This document shows, piece by piece, positions 10,201-21,345 of a stretch of 64,000 bases of DNA. The notes under the pieces are model-generated. The model was not told the origin of the DNA and searched no databases. It was given only the letters and a program-made list of their open reading frames with translations. This DNA comes from Pelecanus crispus (lineage: Eukaryota > Chordata > Aves > Pelecaniformes > Pelecanidae): the NCBI RefSeq assembly GCF_030463565.1, contig NC_134675.1, positions 18,621,862 through 18,685,861 of the forward strand, given 5' to 3'. How positions within the stretch are numbered: position 1 is the first letter of the stretch; each line of letters begins with the position of its first letter. A program made the position numbers and the translations under genes.

Positions 10201-11352
10201 ATGAACTATTTGGTCATACCATCTGAGGTGGAGGTGAATAAAGAGCCAGCAAATGAAGATATGAATGAATCAGTGGAAGCTGACTCAGAGCACTCACAGG
10301 TAGAAGAGGAATGACAGTCTGTGATCTGCTATTCAAGGCACAGAAACAGCAACCAAGGGGTACCGTCTGGGCAGGAAGAGGAAGGGATGCTAGCTCGATC
10401 AGCCAGCACTGAGAGTGATTTCCATAATCACATGGACATGGTGGAAGGGGATGTTATAGCCACAGCAGAGGATGGCTATGATGTAGATATAGTTCAGGAG
10501 AATGAGGATGAGAGTACATATGCAGTGCAGTACAGGTCTGAGTCTGAGGAGTACACAGAAAATGCTGAAGCAGAGCATACTGAGGCTGTTCATAATCAAA
10601 CACTGCCTGATAATGTACATTTCCACTCCACTGAACATGAGGAAGCCATGAATGCAGCATACTCAGGTTATGTCTATGCTCACCAGCCCCTCCACCGAGG
10701 AGAGGATGAGCGGTATGCTGAGCCTTATGCTGACTATAGGCTGCAGGAGCATGTGTATGAGGAGATAGGGGATGTGCTGGACCTTGATGTTAGGGAGGGC
10801 CTTCAGCTCTATGGGTGGGAAAGGGAGGAAGCTGACAACTATCGCAAGGAAGCTCTTGGTGCCCGCCTTCACCATTATGATGAACGATCTGATGGAGAGT
10901 CGGACAGCCCTGAGAAAGAGGCAGAGTTTGCTCCATATCCAAGAATGGACAGCTATGAACAAGAGGAAGATATTGATCAGATTGTGGCAGAGGTGAAACA
11001 CAGTATGAGCTCTCAGAGCTTGGGCAAGGCTGCTGAAGACATGCTAGAGGCAGAGCAGAGCTCGGAGCATGCTCATGCTCTCCCTGGCAGGGGGCACGAA
11101 AGCAATGGTCAACTGTCAGCTGGCTCTAGGGCCACACCCAACTCAGGAGAGTCAGTACAGAAGTGCAGAAAGGAAAAAAGGGATGCAATATCGCTGGCTA
11201 TCAAAGATATTAAAGAAGCTATTGAGGAAGTGAAGACAAGGACTGTTCGTTCTCCTTATACCCCTGATGAACCAAAAGAACCTATTTGGGTGATGAGGCA
11301 GGACATTAGCCCAACCAGGGACTGTGATGATCAGAGGCCACTAGATGGAGAT
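10201..11352 (+). pseudogene. APBA1: APBA1 (X11-alpha/Mint1) first coding exon, left copy, nonsense at codon 38
   Basis: APBA1 is a neuronal adaptor. It binds Munc18, CASK and the APP tail and acts in vesicle trafficking. The start ATG (MNYL) is chosen because the N-terminus then aligns with mammalian APBA1 through the NESVEAD block. Codon 38 (10312-10314) is TGA where the right arm has CGA, so this copy cannot make the full N-terminus. Downstream the frame is open to codon 384. It keeps the Munc18-interacting region (about 187-275, with HHYDERSDGESDSPEKEAEF) and the CASK-binding segment (EPIWVMRQDI, 360-369). Codon 90 (GAG, Glu) and codon 113 (TCT, Ser) differ from the right copy (Lys, Pro), which looks closer to other APBA1 proteins. 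The exon ends at a GTAAGT donor. Assignment to APBA1 rather than APBA2 is firm. Confidence 0.93.
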
Positions 11353-12156
11353 GTAAGTATACAGAGCTATAGGCTCACATGTTACAATTAAAGGAACAGG
11401 GACCGCGTAATATACATTACAGTGAAACTGAGAGGGTTATACTCTTCTGTGATTCTGAGATTTTATTCCTCAGTAAAGTATGTAATGCTGTATATGTTTT
11501 AAATGTTTACTTAAAAGGCTGCATAAGGAGTATATGTATATGTTGTGCAGTGCACGAAATTTTCTTTTATGAAACACTGCTGACTTCATTAGAGTTGTAC
11601 TAGAGGTGAATTTGTCACAGAAAGCTCTATTGACATTTTCTGAAACAAGTGCTACTACATTTTTTTTTTCCTAACATCCACTGGATAATTAGAATAACTA
11701 CCAAATAATTTACCTTACGGTATATAACCTTGTGTGTTCCTGTTAATTCTGGACTTGTGAGTTTTGTTTTCTGTCAGATAAAAATGCTAACAGTTTCTAT
11801 GAAAAACTTGTTAATATTATTTAGGTAATGTCACAGATGCAGATCTGAAAAGATTCAGGCTCCTTAGCTCCTTGTAGTCTCTAGAGATTTGCTTTGAATC
11901 CTCATGCATTATATTATAGAATAGAATAGAACAGAATTCAATAGAACAGAATAGAATAGTTCAGTTGGAAAGGACCTACAACGATCATCTAGTCCAACTG
12001 CCTGACCACATCAGGGCTGACCAAAAGTTAAAGCATGTTAGTAAGGGCATGGTCCAAATGTCTCTTAAACACTGACAGGCATGGGGCATCGACCACCTCT
12101 CTAGGAAGCCTGTTCCAGTGTTTGACCACCCTCTCGGTAAAGAAATGTTTCCTAAT

Positions 12157-12240
12157 CATAGAATCATAGAATCATAGAATCGTTTAGGTTGGAAAAGACC
12201 TTTAAGATCATCCAGTCCAACCATTAACCTACACTACCAA
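12157..12240 (-). mobile_element. small CR1 fragment nested in a CR1, left arm
   Basis: In the sister CR1 at 19560-19600 the sequence reads TTTCCTAATGTCAAGCC without interruption. Here about 84 bases with the TAGAATCATAGAATCG tail and the GGTTGGAAAAGACC block split it. The inserted piece belongs to a different CR1 subfamily, so it records a later insertion. The mirror copy is 55540-55623. Confidence 0.8.
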
Positions 12241-12498
12241 GAATGTCAAGCCTGAACCTCCCCTGGTGCAGCTTTGAACCATTCCTACGCGTCCTGTCGC
12301 TGGATACCAGGCAGAAGAGATCAGCACCTCCCTCTCCACTTCCCCTCCTCAGGAAGCTGCAGGGAGCAATGAGGTCGCCCTTAAGCTTCCTTATCTCTAA
12401 ACTAGACAAGTCCAAAGTCCTCAGCCGCTCCTCACAGGACATGCCTTCCAGCCCTTTCACCAGCTTTGTTGCCCTCCTCTGGACGCATTCAAGGACCT

Positions 12499-13095
12499 TC
12501 ACATCCTTTTTTTAAATTGTGGGGCCCAGAACTGCACACAGTACTCAAGGTGAGGCCGCACCAACGCTGAATACAGTGGGATAATCACCTCTCTTGACCG
12601 GCTGGTTATGCTGCGTTTGATGCACCCCAGGATGCGGTTGGCCCTCTTGGCTGCCAGGGCACACTGCTGACTCCTATTGAGCCTGCTGTCAACCAGCACC
12701 CCCAGGTCCCTTTCTGCAGGGCTGCTCTCCAGCCTCTCCTCTCCCAATCTATACTTGTGCCCGGCATTATTCCATCCCAGGTGCAGAATCTGGCATTTGT
12801 TCTTGTTAGATTTCATCCCATTAATCATAGCCCAATGCTCCAATCTATCCAGATCCCTCTGCAAGGCCTCTTGTCCCTCGAGAGAGTCAACAGCACCTCC
12901 CAGTTTGATATCATCAGCCAACTTACTAATGGTGCATTCAACTCCTGCATCCAGAACATTGACAAAAATATTGAGCAGAACTGGCCCTAGAATTGAGCCC
13001 TGAGGAACACTGCTAGTGACTGGTCGCCAGCCACATGTAGCCCCATTCACTACAACTTTTGAGCCCTGCCCTTCAGCCAGTTCTTCACCCAGCAC
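12499..13095 (-). pseudogene. CR1 ORF2 reverse-transcriptase C-terminal piece, left arm
   Basis: This is an open stretch of 198 codons from CR1 reverse transcriptase. It has the VPQGSILGP motif. The catalytic motif reads LADD instead of FADD, but both Asp remain. It then has [11 protein letters not shown], the thumb region, and [15 protein letters not shown]. It ends in a stop one codon before the continuation (12224-12502), so the protein is broken. The upstream RT fingers are separated by a deletion near 13172. This is a dead LINE copy. Confidence 0.8.
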
Positions 13096-13171
13096 ACCAT
13101 GTACCTGCTCATGTCAGAGTTGGACAACTTGTCCAGGTAGGATGCTGTGAGGGACAGTATCAAAAGTCTTA

Positions 13172-13699
13172 CTAAAATCCAGAAAAACTACTTCCCCCCC
13201 CACAGAGGGGTCCTGCTGCAACATCCGCCAACTCCTTCAGTACTCTGGGATGAATCCCATCAGGCCCCATGGACTTATGAACATACAGCTGATACAGCTG
13301 GTCCCTTACAATTTCCGTGTCCACAAATGGAAAGTCACTGTTCCTGCACTCGTGGTCCTCCAACTCAGAGGGCCGGGCAGCCCAAGGTCTATCAGTATTA
13401 TTAAAGACTGAGGCAAAAAAAGCATTGAATGCCTTTGCCTTTTCTTCATCCCTATTAGTCAGGTGACCATCATTAACAAGTATTGGTCCAATGTTTTCCT
13501 TAGACCTCCTCTTGCTATTAACATACTGAAAAAAGCCTTTCTTGTTGTCTGACACAACCCTGGCCAGTTTCAACTCTAGTTGAGCTTTGGCCTTTCGTGT
13601 CTTCCCCCTGCATATGCGAACCACGGCTCTGTAATCTTCCTGCGAAGCCTGACCTCGCTTCCAGAGATCATGCAATTTCTTTTTCCTCCTGAGTTCCAA
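13172..13699 (-). pseudogene. CR1 ORF2 linker and RT entry piece, left arm
   Basis: The 175-codon open piece carries the ORF2 linker between endonuclease and RT (KKGFFQYVNSKRRSKEN, NAFFASVF) and the RT entry motif KSMGPDGIHPR. Just after it the sequence jumps (near 13190-13215) to a later RT block, so the central fingers are deleted. The 5' neighbour at 13881-14135 holds the endonuclease end GHSDHKMVE. Confidence 0.75.
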
Positions 13700-14589
13700 G
13701 AGGAGCTCCCTGTTCAGCCAAGCTGGTCTTCTGCCCCGCTTTCTTGACTTATGACACAGTGGAATTGCCTGCTCCTGTGCTTTTAAAAGGTGGTTCTTAA
13801 AAACTGACCAGCTCTCATGGACCCCTAAGCCCTCAAAGGCCGATTCCCAGGGGACACTGCTAACTAGCTCCCTGAGTAGCTTAAAGTTTGCTCTCTTGAA
13901 ATCCAGGGTAGCAACTCTGCTGACCTTTTTTTCTCATTACACCAAAAATTTTAATCTCTACCATTTTGTGATCACTGTGGCCTAGACAGCCACCTCCCAT
14001 CACATCTCCCACGAGTCCTTCTCTATTCACAAATAACAAGTCTAGGAGGACATCTTTCCTAGTTGGCTCACTGAGTACTTGTGACATATTATTGTAAAGT
14101 AATCTCTCTCCTCTGACTTGAGTGTTAAAGGCCACTGTTCAGGTTTATAGTTTTATTTTATTAATTCTGTACTTCTTGGCATCAAGCCTAATTTTCATCA
14201 GAATAGGTTCATAGCCTGTCATTCCAGTTCTTATTGCTGCTCTGTGAAGGTAATCTTAACTATTAAGTTTACGAGGTTTTTTTAAAATTCCTAATAAAGT
14301 AAGTTCATAAGCAACTTTTAACTGTGTTAAAATTTATGCCTGATATGAAAAGGACCAATAGACTAAATTTGGTGGGCCAAAGTCATCCCTAATGTGAATC
14401 CACTCAGTTATCTCCAGGATGACTGCACTGTAAACATCTGCATCGCTCTTCCTTGTTGCTGTGGAACACTTTTTGGTGACCTTTGTTTGTTTGTTTGGAA
14501 GAACATGGAATGATAAAAGTTTGTTGTTGTTTGGTTATTTTTCTTTTTAAATCAATATCAATTTAATTTTTAAATAAAATGTTTGTAAC

Positions 14590-15073
14590 CTAGGTGTCAG
14601 GGCCTGGACTGCATTCCCTCCCTTCTGGGGGTTTACCTGGCTGAGTCCAAGGTCAGCTCCTTCACCAATAAGAGCTGTTGTGAAGAAAGCTAGAAGTGAG
14701 GGCCTTCCACTACTTTCCCCTGGGAGCTGCTTTTAAGCTGAGGCATTTACCACTAGCCCCTGCCTGTGCTACAACACAGCTGTGTAGCAGCTATGTCTGT
14801 GCCTGGTCTTGGATCTCTGTGATTCTGAGCATTACCTGGACCCACCGGCTTGGCTTCCTTCCTGGCTTGGCCTTGGACCTGTCTCATCACTATGGACTTG
14901 CTGGGTGATCAGTGGACTGTGTCTGACCCTGACCACTGTCTCTGGCCCTGCTGCTCTGCATCCTGGCTCCTTGTTGGTGAGGTCACTGCTCCTGCTTGCC
15001 TTATTCTTGTGGTCCATTCCCAGCTCACCTTTTCTTGCAGAGCAGCTGGTCCTTATTGCTCCCTGACACTAGG
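14590..15073 (+). mobile_element. 474-bp solo LTR, TGTCAGGG...CCCTGACA, left arm
   Basis: The element is 14595-15068. Its ends are perfect 8-base inverted repeats (TGTCAGGG and CCCTGACA). CTAGG flanks it on both sides (14590-14594 and 15069-15073) as a 5-bp target duplication. No protein domain lies inside. The termini resemble those of the gypsy LTR at 31980-32175, so a Ty3/gypsy-type solo LTR is possible; strand is uncertain. The mirror copy is 52713-53186. Confidence 0.8.
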
Positions 15074-16268
15074 CTCCCATTAGAAATACCCAAAACACCT
15101 CGGTCTCTTCTGCATCAAAGGGAATTCAGATGATGAAAAATTGATTACATGCAGTTTAAACATGAGACATACCTATGCTTTTCCAGCTATGTTCAAACCA
15201 AATAACTAGTATTCCACAAATAGGAACAGATTTAGAAGCATAGTGTTTCAGCTGTGTAAAAGCATGCTAGTAGTTTCCTGACATTTTTTTTTTTCCCATG
15301 GAAAACCATCAGAAAACCATAGTAATGACTATGTTTTAATTCTTGTGTGCATTCCTACAGATTTCAGTCATTTCTTCCCTGGTTCAAACCACGGTAAGCC
15401 GACGCTAGCAGCAGCAGCAGTTGCTGCATGCTGAGAGGAGTGCGAGGCTTGCGAGGCTTGCGAGGTACCCGGGGGCGGGAGGGGGGGTGTCTGAGGGGGT
15501 TTCTGGGCCTCTCTTGGGCTGTCTGTGGGGAAGAAACCGGCTGGCAGGCGACAGGTCTCGTGAGAGGGGTGGGCAAAAGTTGGGCAGTGCCAGCTTGTCC
15601 CTGCGGCGCCAGTTCAAACTGCAAGAAGCCGTATATAACCGGCCCCTAGGGAGTGCCAGTGAACAGGGAGTGGTATCGGCAGGGTGCGTGGGAAGGGCTG
15701 CAGACTCTGCCAGTTATCGAGCTACTGCTTGCTCTGCTCACCTTTCGGCTTAGGCTGCAGCCCTGACTGTCACCCCAGATAGCTGGTGGCTGTGCAAGCC
15801 TACCCAGCAGCTTGAGGTCTCCAGAGAATTAGAAGGGCTCATTAGGCAGTGCCCTGAGGTTGTCAGAAGCATGGTGGTAGAGACTAGGCAAGGGCTGTGC
15901 TCTGCAGCAGTCAGGAATCAGCTATCTAGCCAGGCTAGCCTGGGATGAGTGGAGGCAGCCACCCAGACAGGGCTTCCTATTAGGGAAGCTGCTGTCCAGA
16001 TGGAGGGCTGCAAAGACTGCACACCCCACCTCCTGGGTGGAGGAGGGTGCAAGCTCCACCTGTGCAAGGTGTGCTCAGGTGGAGTCACTCAGGAAGGGGG
16101 TGGAGGAGCTGCAGGAGGAAGTTAGCAGGCTATGCTGTTATTAGGGAGGGTGAACAAGAAATAGATAGAGTATTATTTGAGACTTTGCAAGAACAAATAC
16201 TAGGTCCCCGTGACACTGACCTCCAAGGACTACCAGACAAAGAGCTTCAACAGTGAACAGACAGCACC

Positions 16269-16918
16269 TTGGAGAAGGAGGCGCCATGGTCTCCAGTGAC
16301 CCATGGGAACAGGATGTCACTTCACTCCCCTTCCTCATATGTACCAACCAGCAACAAATATGAAGTCTTGGCAGTGGACAAAGCCAATGAGCGAGATTCA
16401 CAGGGAGAAACTGCACCAGCAGAACATACTAAAAGCTGCAAAAGGAAGCAGCGAGTGCTAGTAGTGGGTGACTCTCTGCTGAGAGGCACTGAGGCACCCA
16501 TCTGCCAGCTTAATATACAGTCAAGGGAAGTTTGCTGCTTGCCAGGAGCCAAGATGTGGGATGTCCTAGAGAGACTGCCACAACTGGTTGAAAGCAGAGG
16601 CTACTATACTATCCCCTACTTCTTTTCCATGTGGGCACCAATGACACGGAAAAGCGTAGCCTGGGCAAGATCAAGCAGGACTTCAGAGCCCTGGGGGCCC
16701 AAGTGATCTTCTCCTCTGTCTTGCCAGTCAGGGATAGAGGTGCAGGCAGAATTCGATGCGTTATGCAGATCAGTACTTGTCTTCATGGCTGGTGTCGTCG
16801 CCAGGGCTTTGGTTTCTACGATCACAGGGCGTTCTTTGATGTATACAGTCTATTGGAGAGAAATGGGATCCACATATCTAGAAGAGGCAGGAGAATCTTT
16901 GCTAGCAGATTGGCTTAA
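16269..16918 (+). pseudogene. CR1 ORF1 with SGNH esterase domain, frameshifted, left arm
   Basis: ORF1 of CR1 is an RNA-binding protein with an SGNH esterase domain. The nucleophile motif VVGDSLLRG is intact in the first frame (16269-16706). The block with HVGTNDT and the terminal RNGIHIS lie in a second frame (16631-16918), so one frameshift near 16630 separates the catalytic Ser from the Asn and His. All three catalytic positions therefore survive, unlike the copy at 6395-6874. Confidence 0.75.
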
Positions 16919-17035
16919 TGAATCGTGCTTTAAATTAACAAAATTGGGGGTGGGGGAGTGTCCAAAACCGTGACACCTGCATATTCTTAAGCAACAGGTA
17001 GGATGAGTGCACCTAACGAGAGCAGTGAGGAATGC

Positions 17036-18593
17036 TCCCTAACCCTCTCCAAAGGCAAGAACCTTAAGTCCAGCCACCTCAAGTACATGTATAGCAATGC
17101 ACATAGTCTGGAAAAGAAACAGGAGGAACTGGAGCTCTGTGCTCAGCCTGAGAGTTATGATGTCATAGGAATCACAGAAACTTGGTGGGAAAACTCACAT
17201 GACTGGAAGACCTCAATGGATGGCTACAAACTCTTTTGGAAAGACAGGAAGGGAAGAAGAGGAGGTGGAGTTGCACTTTACATAAAAATTTGACTCTATG
17301 GAGCTATGGAGACCATGAAAGTTCTATCAAATGCCTTTGGATCAAGATTAGAGGGATCATCACCAAGGGCGATCTTATGTTAGGTATCTGTTACTGACCT
17401 TCCAGTCAGGATGACGAGGCTGACAAAACCTTACTTCGGCTGCTCAAGGAAGTCTCAGGCCAACAGAACCTGATCCTCATGGGAGACTTCAATTACCCAG
17501 ACATTTGTTAGTAAAACAACACAGCAGTGCACATTACTAATAATGCTGACAAGGCAGATATTCTCGATACCTTCTTTGCCTCTGTCTTTACCGGTGTAGC
17601 TGGACACCAGATCACAGGATCAAGTAGCTACAGCGATGCATGTGTTGACCCACCAGTGGAGGAAGGGCTGGTCTGCGGCCTCTTGCAAGGGCTCAACCCA
17701 CATAAATCTACGGGCCCAGATGGAATCCACCCCAGGGTGTTAAGAGAAGTGGCTGACGTTGCCCAAGGCCATGCTGTTCAACGTCTTCATAAATGATCTG
17801 GATAATGGGATTGAAAGCACCCTCGCCAGGTTTGCTGATGACACTAAACTGGGTGGTGAGATGGACACGTCAGAAGGGAGAGCCATCTTACAGAGAGACC
17901 TGGACAAGCTGGAAGGGTGAGCTAGCAAGAACAGTATGAAGTTTCACAAAGACAAGTGCAAAGTCCTGCACCTGGGACGACATAACCAAAGAGCCCAGTA
18001 CAGGCTAGGATCTGTGTGGCTGGGGAGCAGCCTTGCTGAAAGGGACCTGGGGGGTCCTGGTGGACAACAAGCTGAACATGAGTCAGCAGCGCGCTGCTGC
18101 TGCAGCAACAAAGGCAAATTGGATCCCAGGCTGCATCTGCAGGGGCGTTACTAGCAGAGATAGAGACGTGGTCATCCCACTCTGCTCAGTGCTTGTCAGG
18201 CTGCACCTGGAGTACTGTGTCCAGTTCTGGTCCCCACAATTCAAGTAAGATGCAGACAGGCTGGAGAGGGTCCAAAGGAGGGCCGCGAAGATGATCAAAG
18301 GGCTGGAGAACCTGCCCTATGAGGAAAGACTGAAGGAGATAGTTCTCCCTGGAGAAGAGAAGGCTCGGGGGGACCTCATCACAGTATTCCAGTACTTAAA
18401 GGGTGGCTACAAAGAGAATGGAAGCTCTCTCTTCACAAAGAGCCACAAGGAGAAGACAAGGGGCAACGAGTACCAGTTGCACCAGGAGAGGGTTCATCTC
18501 AACATAAGAAAGAAATTTTTTACAGTGAGAACAATCATTCACTGGAATAACCTCCCCAGGGAGTCCCCATTGCTGGAGGCTTTCAAGATGTGA
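17036..18593 (+). pseudogene. CR1 ORF2, internally deleted, left arm
   Basis: The endonuclease start (17036-17293) has YSNAHSLEKKQEEL and IGITETWW, then GGGVALYIK before a stop. The frame resumes at 17527 with NAD...DTFFASVF and HKSTGPDGIHPR. It then jumps at about 17765 straight to the RT palm ([19 protein letters not shown] with both catalytic Asp). The RT core between these is deleted. The C-terminal tail (18291-18593) is open to its natural stop. Confidence 0.78.
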
Positions 18594-19180
18594 TTGGGCA
18601 AGGTGCTAGATAATCTCATCTAGGCTCCCTTTCCCATGACAGTTTTGACGAGATGATCTTTTGAGATCCGTTCCAACCTGGGCTGTTCTATGATTCTGTG
18701 ATTCTATGTATTTTTCTCCAAAAGAAATGCTTTGTAGGCATATGAAAAAGAAAAATGCTAGAAGCTCAGTCCTCATGGACAATTCTGTCATAATAAAATG
18801 TGTAGTCACGTGATGTAGAAGGTCAGTAACAAACTTCTGTGAATAAATAATCTATTCAGGTACCTATTTAATATTGAATGATGTGAAGTATTTACTGACA
18901 AGTGCCTTGTGCAATCTCATTCGGTGATGTATACTTTCAGAGGGGATGAGTGAGCTCCAGACATCTCCAGACATTTCTGTTGTAGTTGTATACTTGTGTA
19001 TTTGAGGAAAATTGAAAGATATGTTAGTATCCTTGGGCTAAATGTCTTTGAAGCTTGAGAAAAATCCTAACTCAAGTGAAACGATAAGATTGCTTATCTT
19101 TCTAACTTCTATTAACCAGAAATCTTTTTTAAGCAAGACATGGCCATCACTGGATATGGCCTCATAAGTGCCTCCTTTTC

Positions 19181-19415
19181 ATAGAATCATAGAATAGAAT
19201 AGAATAGAATAGAATAGAATAGAATAGAATAGAGTAGAGCAGAGTACAGTAGAGTAGAGTAGAGTAGAGTAGAGTAGAATAGAATAGAATAGAATAGAAT
19301 AGAATAGAATAGAATAGAAGAGTAGAGTAGAGTAGAATAGAATAGAATTCAATAGAACAGAATAGAATAGAATAGAATTCAATAGAATAGAATAGAATTC
19401 AATAGAATAGACTGT
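19181..19415. repeat. (AATAG)n pentanucleotide array, left arm
   Basis: An imperfect AATAG/AGTAG array forms the tail of the adjacent minus-strand CR1. It is about 30 bp (six units) shorter than its mirror at 48336-48601. It gives rise to a spurious open frame of Ile, Leu, Phe, Tyr and Ser. Confidence 0.9.
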
Positions 19416-20497
19416 TTCAGTCCAACTGCCTGACTGCTTCTGGGCTGACCAAAAGTTAAAGCATGTTAGTAAGGGCATGGTCCAAATGCCACTTAAACAC
19501 TGACAAGCGTGGGGCATTGACCACCTCTCTAGGAAGCCTGTTCCAGTGTTTGACCACCCTCTCGGTAATGAAATGTTTCCTAATGTCAAGCCTGAACCTC
19601 CCCTGGCGCAGCTTTGAACCATTCCCACGCGTCCTGTCACTGGATACCAGGGAGAAGAGATCAGCACCTCCCTCTCCACTTCTCCTCCTCAGGAAGCTGC
19701 AGGGAGCAATGAGGTCGCCCTTAAGCTTCCTTATCTCTAAACTAGACAAGTCCAAAGTCCTCAGCCGCTCCTCACAGGACATGCCTTCCAGCCCTTTCAC
19801 CAGCTTTGTTGCCCTCCTCTGGACGCATTCAAGGACCTTCACATCCTTTTTTTAAATTGTGGGGCCCAGAACTGCACACAGTACTCAAGGTGAGGCCGCA
19901 CCAATGCTAAATACAGAGGGATAATCACCTCTCTTGACTGGCTGGTTATGCTGCGTTTGATGCACCCCAGGATGCGGTTGGCCCTCTTGGCTGCCAGGGC
20001 ACACTGCTGACTCCTATTGAGCCTGCTGTCAACCAGCACCCCCAGGTCCCTTTCTGCAGGGCTGCTCTCCAGCCACTCCCCCCCCAATCTATACTTGTGC
20101 CCGGCATTATTCCATCCCAGGTGCAGAATCTGGCATTTGTTCTTGTTAGATTTCATCCCATTAATCATAGCCCAATGCTCCAATCTATCCAGATCCCTCT
20201 GCAAGGCCTCTTGTCCCTCGAGAGAGTCAACAGCACCTTCCAGTTTGGTATCATCAGCTAACTTGCTAATGGTGCATTCAACTCGATCATTGATAAATAC
20301 ATTGAACAGAACTGGCCCTAGAATTGAGCCCTGAGGAACACCGCTGGTGACCAGTCGCCAGCCAGATGTAGCCCCATTCACTACAACTTTGGAGCCCTGC
20401 CCTTCAGCCAGTTCTTCACCCAGCACACCATGTACGTGTTCATCTCACAGTTGGACAACTTGTCCAGAAGAATGCTGTGAGGGACAGTATCAGAGGT
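19416..20497 (-). mobile_element. CR1 LINE 3' part, left arm
   Basis: It is the same subfamily as the CR1 at 11920-14137 and very similar over the RT palm and tail. It holds two open pieces: 19839-20426 ([18 protein letters not shown]) and 19456-19842 (the C-terminal tail ending HALTNML). It breaks off at about 20497, where a different CR1 begins. The mirror copy is 47254-48335. Confidence 0.88.
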
Positions 20498-21345
20498 TGT
20501 AAGGGACCACTGGAGATTTTCTCATTCAGCCCCCCTGCTCAAAGCAGAGGTAGCTAGAGTGGGTTGCCCAGGATATTGTCCAGTCGGGTTTTGTGTATCT
20601 CAAAGGATGCAGACTCCACCATCTGTTCCAGTGTTCAATGACCTTAATGGTGTATTTAAAAAAAAAAAAAAAAAAAAAAAAGTGTGGAATTTACTGTGTT
20701 TCAGTTTGTGCCCATCGCCTCTTGTCCTGTCACTGGACACCACTGAGAAGAGCCTGGCTCTGTTGTCTTTATACCCTCCCATCAGCTATTTATATAGATT
20801 GATAAGATCACCCCTGATCCTTCTCTTCTCCAGGATGAACAGTCCCAGCTCTCTAATCCCCTCCTTGCATGAGAGAGCTCCAATCCCTTAATCGACTTCG
20901 TGGCCCTTTGCTTGACTGGCTCCAGTGTGTCCATGTCTTTCTTGTATTGGGGAGGCCAGAACTAGACACAGGACTCTGGGTGTGGCCTCACCAGTGCTGA
21001 GTAGAGGGGAAGGATCACCTCCTTCAACTTGCTGGTGACACTCTTCCTAATGCATCCCAGGATGCTGTTGTCTGCCTTTGCTGTGCGGGCACTTTGCTGG
21101 CTCATGCTCAACTTGGTGTCCATCAGGACCCCCAGGTCTTTTTCTGCCTAGCTGCTTTCCAGCTGGGTGGCCCCCAGCATGTATTGGTGTCTTGGGTTGT
21201 TCCTCCCCAGGTGCAGGACTTGGCATTTCCCTTTGCTGAACTTCATGAAGTTCCTGTCGGCCCATTTCTCCAGTTTGTCAAGGTCCCTCTGGATGGCAGC
21301 ACAACCCTCTGGAGTATCAGCCACTTCTCCCAGTTTTGTATCATC
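20498..21345 (-). mobile_element. CR1 LINE 3' fragment of another subfamily, left arm
   Basis: A minus-strand CR1 abuts the previous one. It covers the RT palm remnant (TDDTKLGE, KCQVLHLGRNN) to the 3' end at about 20498. A pure A run (on +) of about 22 bases at 20658-20681 has expanded inside the ORF2 tail, breaking the frame. The mirror copy is 46407-47253. Confidence 0.85.

Larger units (their letters stand above)
11920..14137 (-). mobile_element. CR1 LINE, 5'-truncated, left arm
   Basis: The 3' end lies at 11920, with an ATAGAATAGAA-type tail. The element extends to 14137, inside the end of the endonuclease region (GHSDHKMVE). Open pieces cover the linker and RT entry (13172-13699, with KSMGPDGIHPR) and the RT palm to C-terminus (12499-13095). 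A short, different CR1 has inserted near the 3' end (about 12157-12240). No target duplication is expected for CR1. The mirror copy is 53644-55860. Confidence 0.9.
15395..18707 (+). mobile_element. near full-length CR1 LINE, left arm
   Basis: It has a GC-rich 5' region (15395-15780), ORF1 (about 16047-16918), an ORF2 with endonuclease and RT pieces (17036-18590), and a 3' end with TCTATGATTCTGTGATTCTA at about 18690-18707. Internal deletions and stops break both frames. The GC-rich start could have been an internal promoter. The mirror copy is 49074-52386. Confidence 0.88.

Noticed and set aside
15395-15780. CpG-rich block as a promoter of a host gene
   Set aside because: It directly precedes CR1 ORF1 and best fits the GC-rich 5' region of that LINE.
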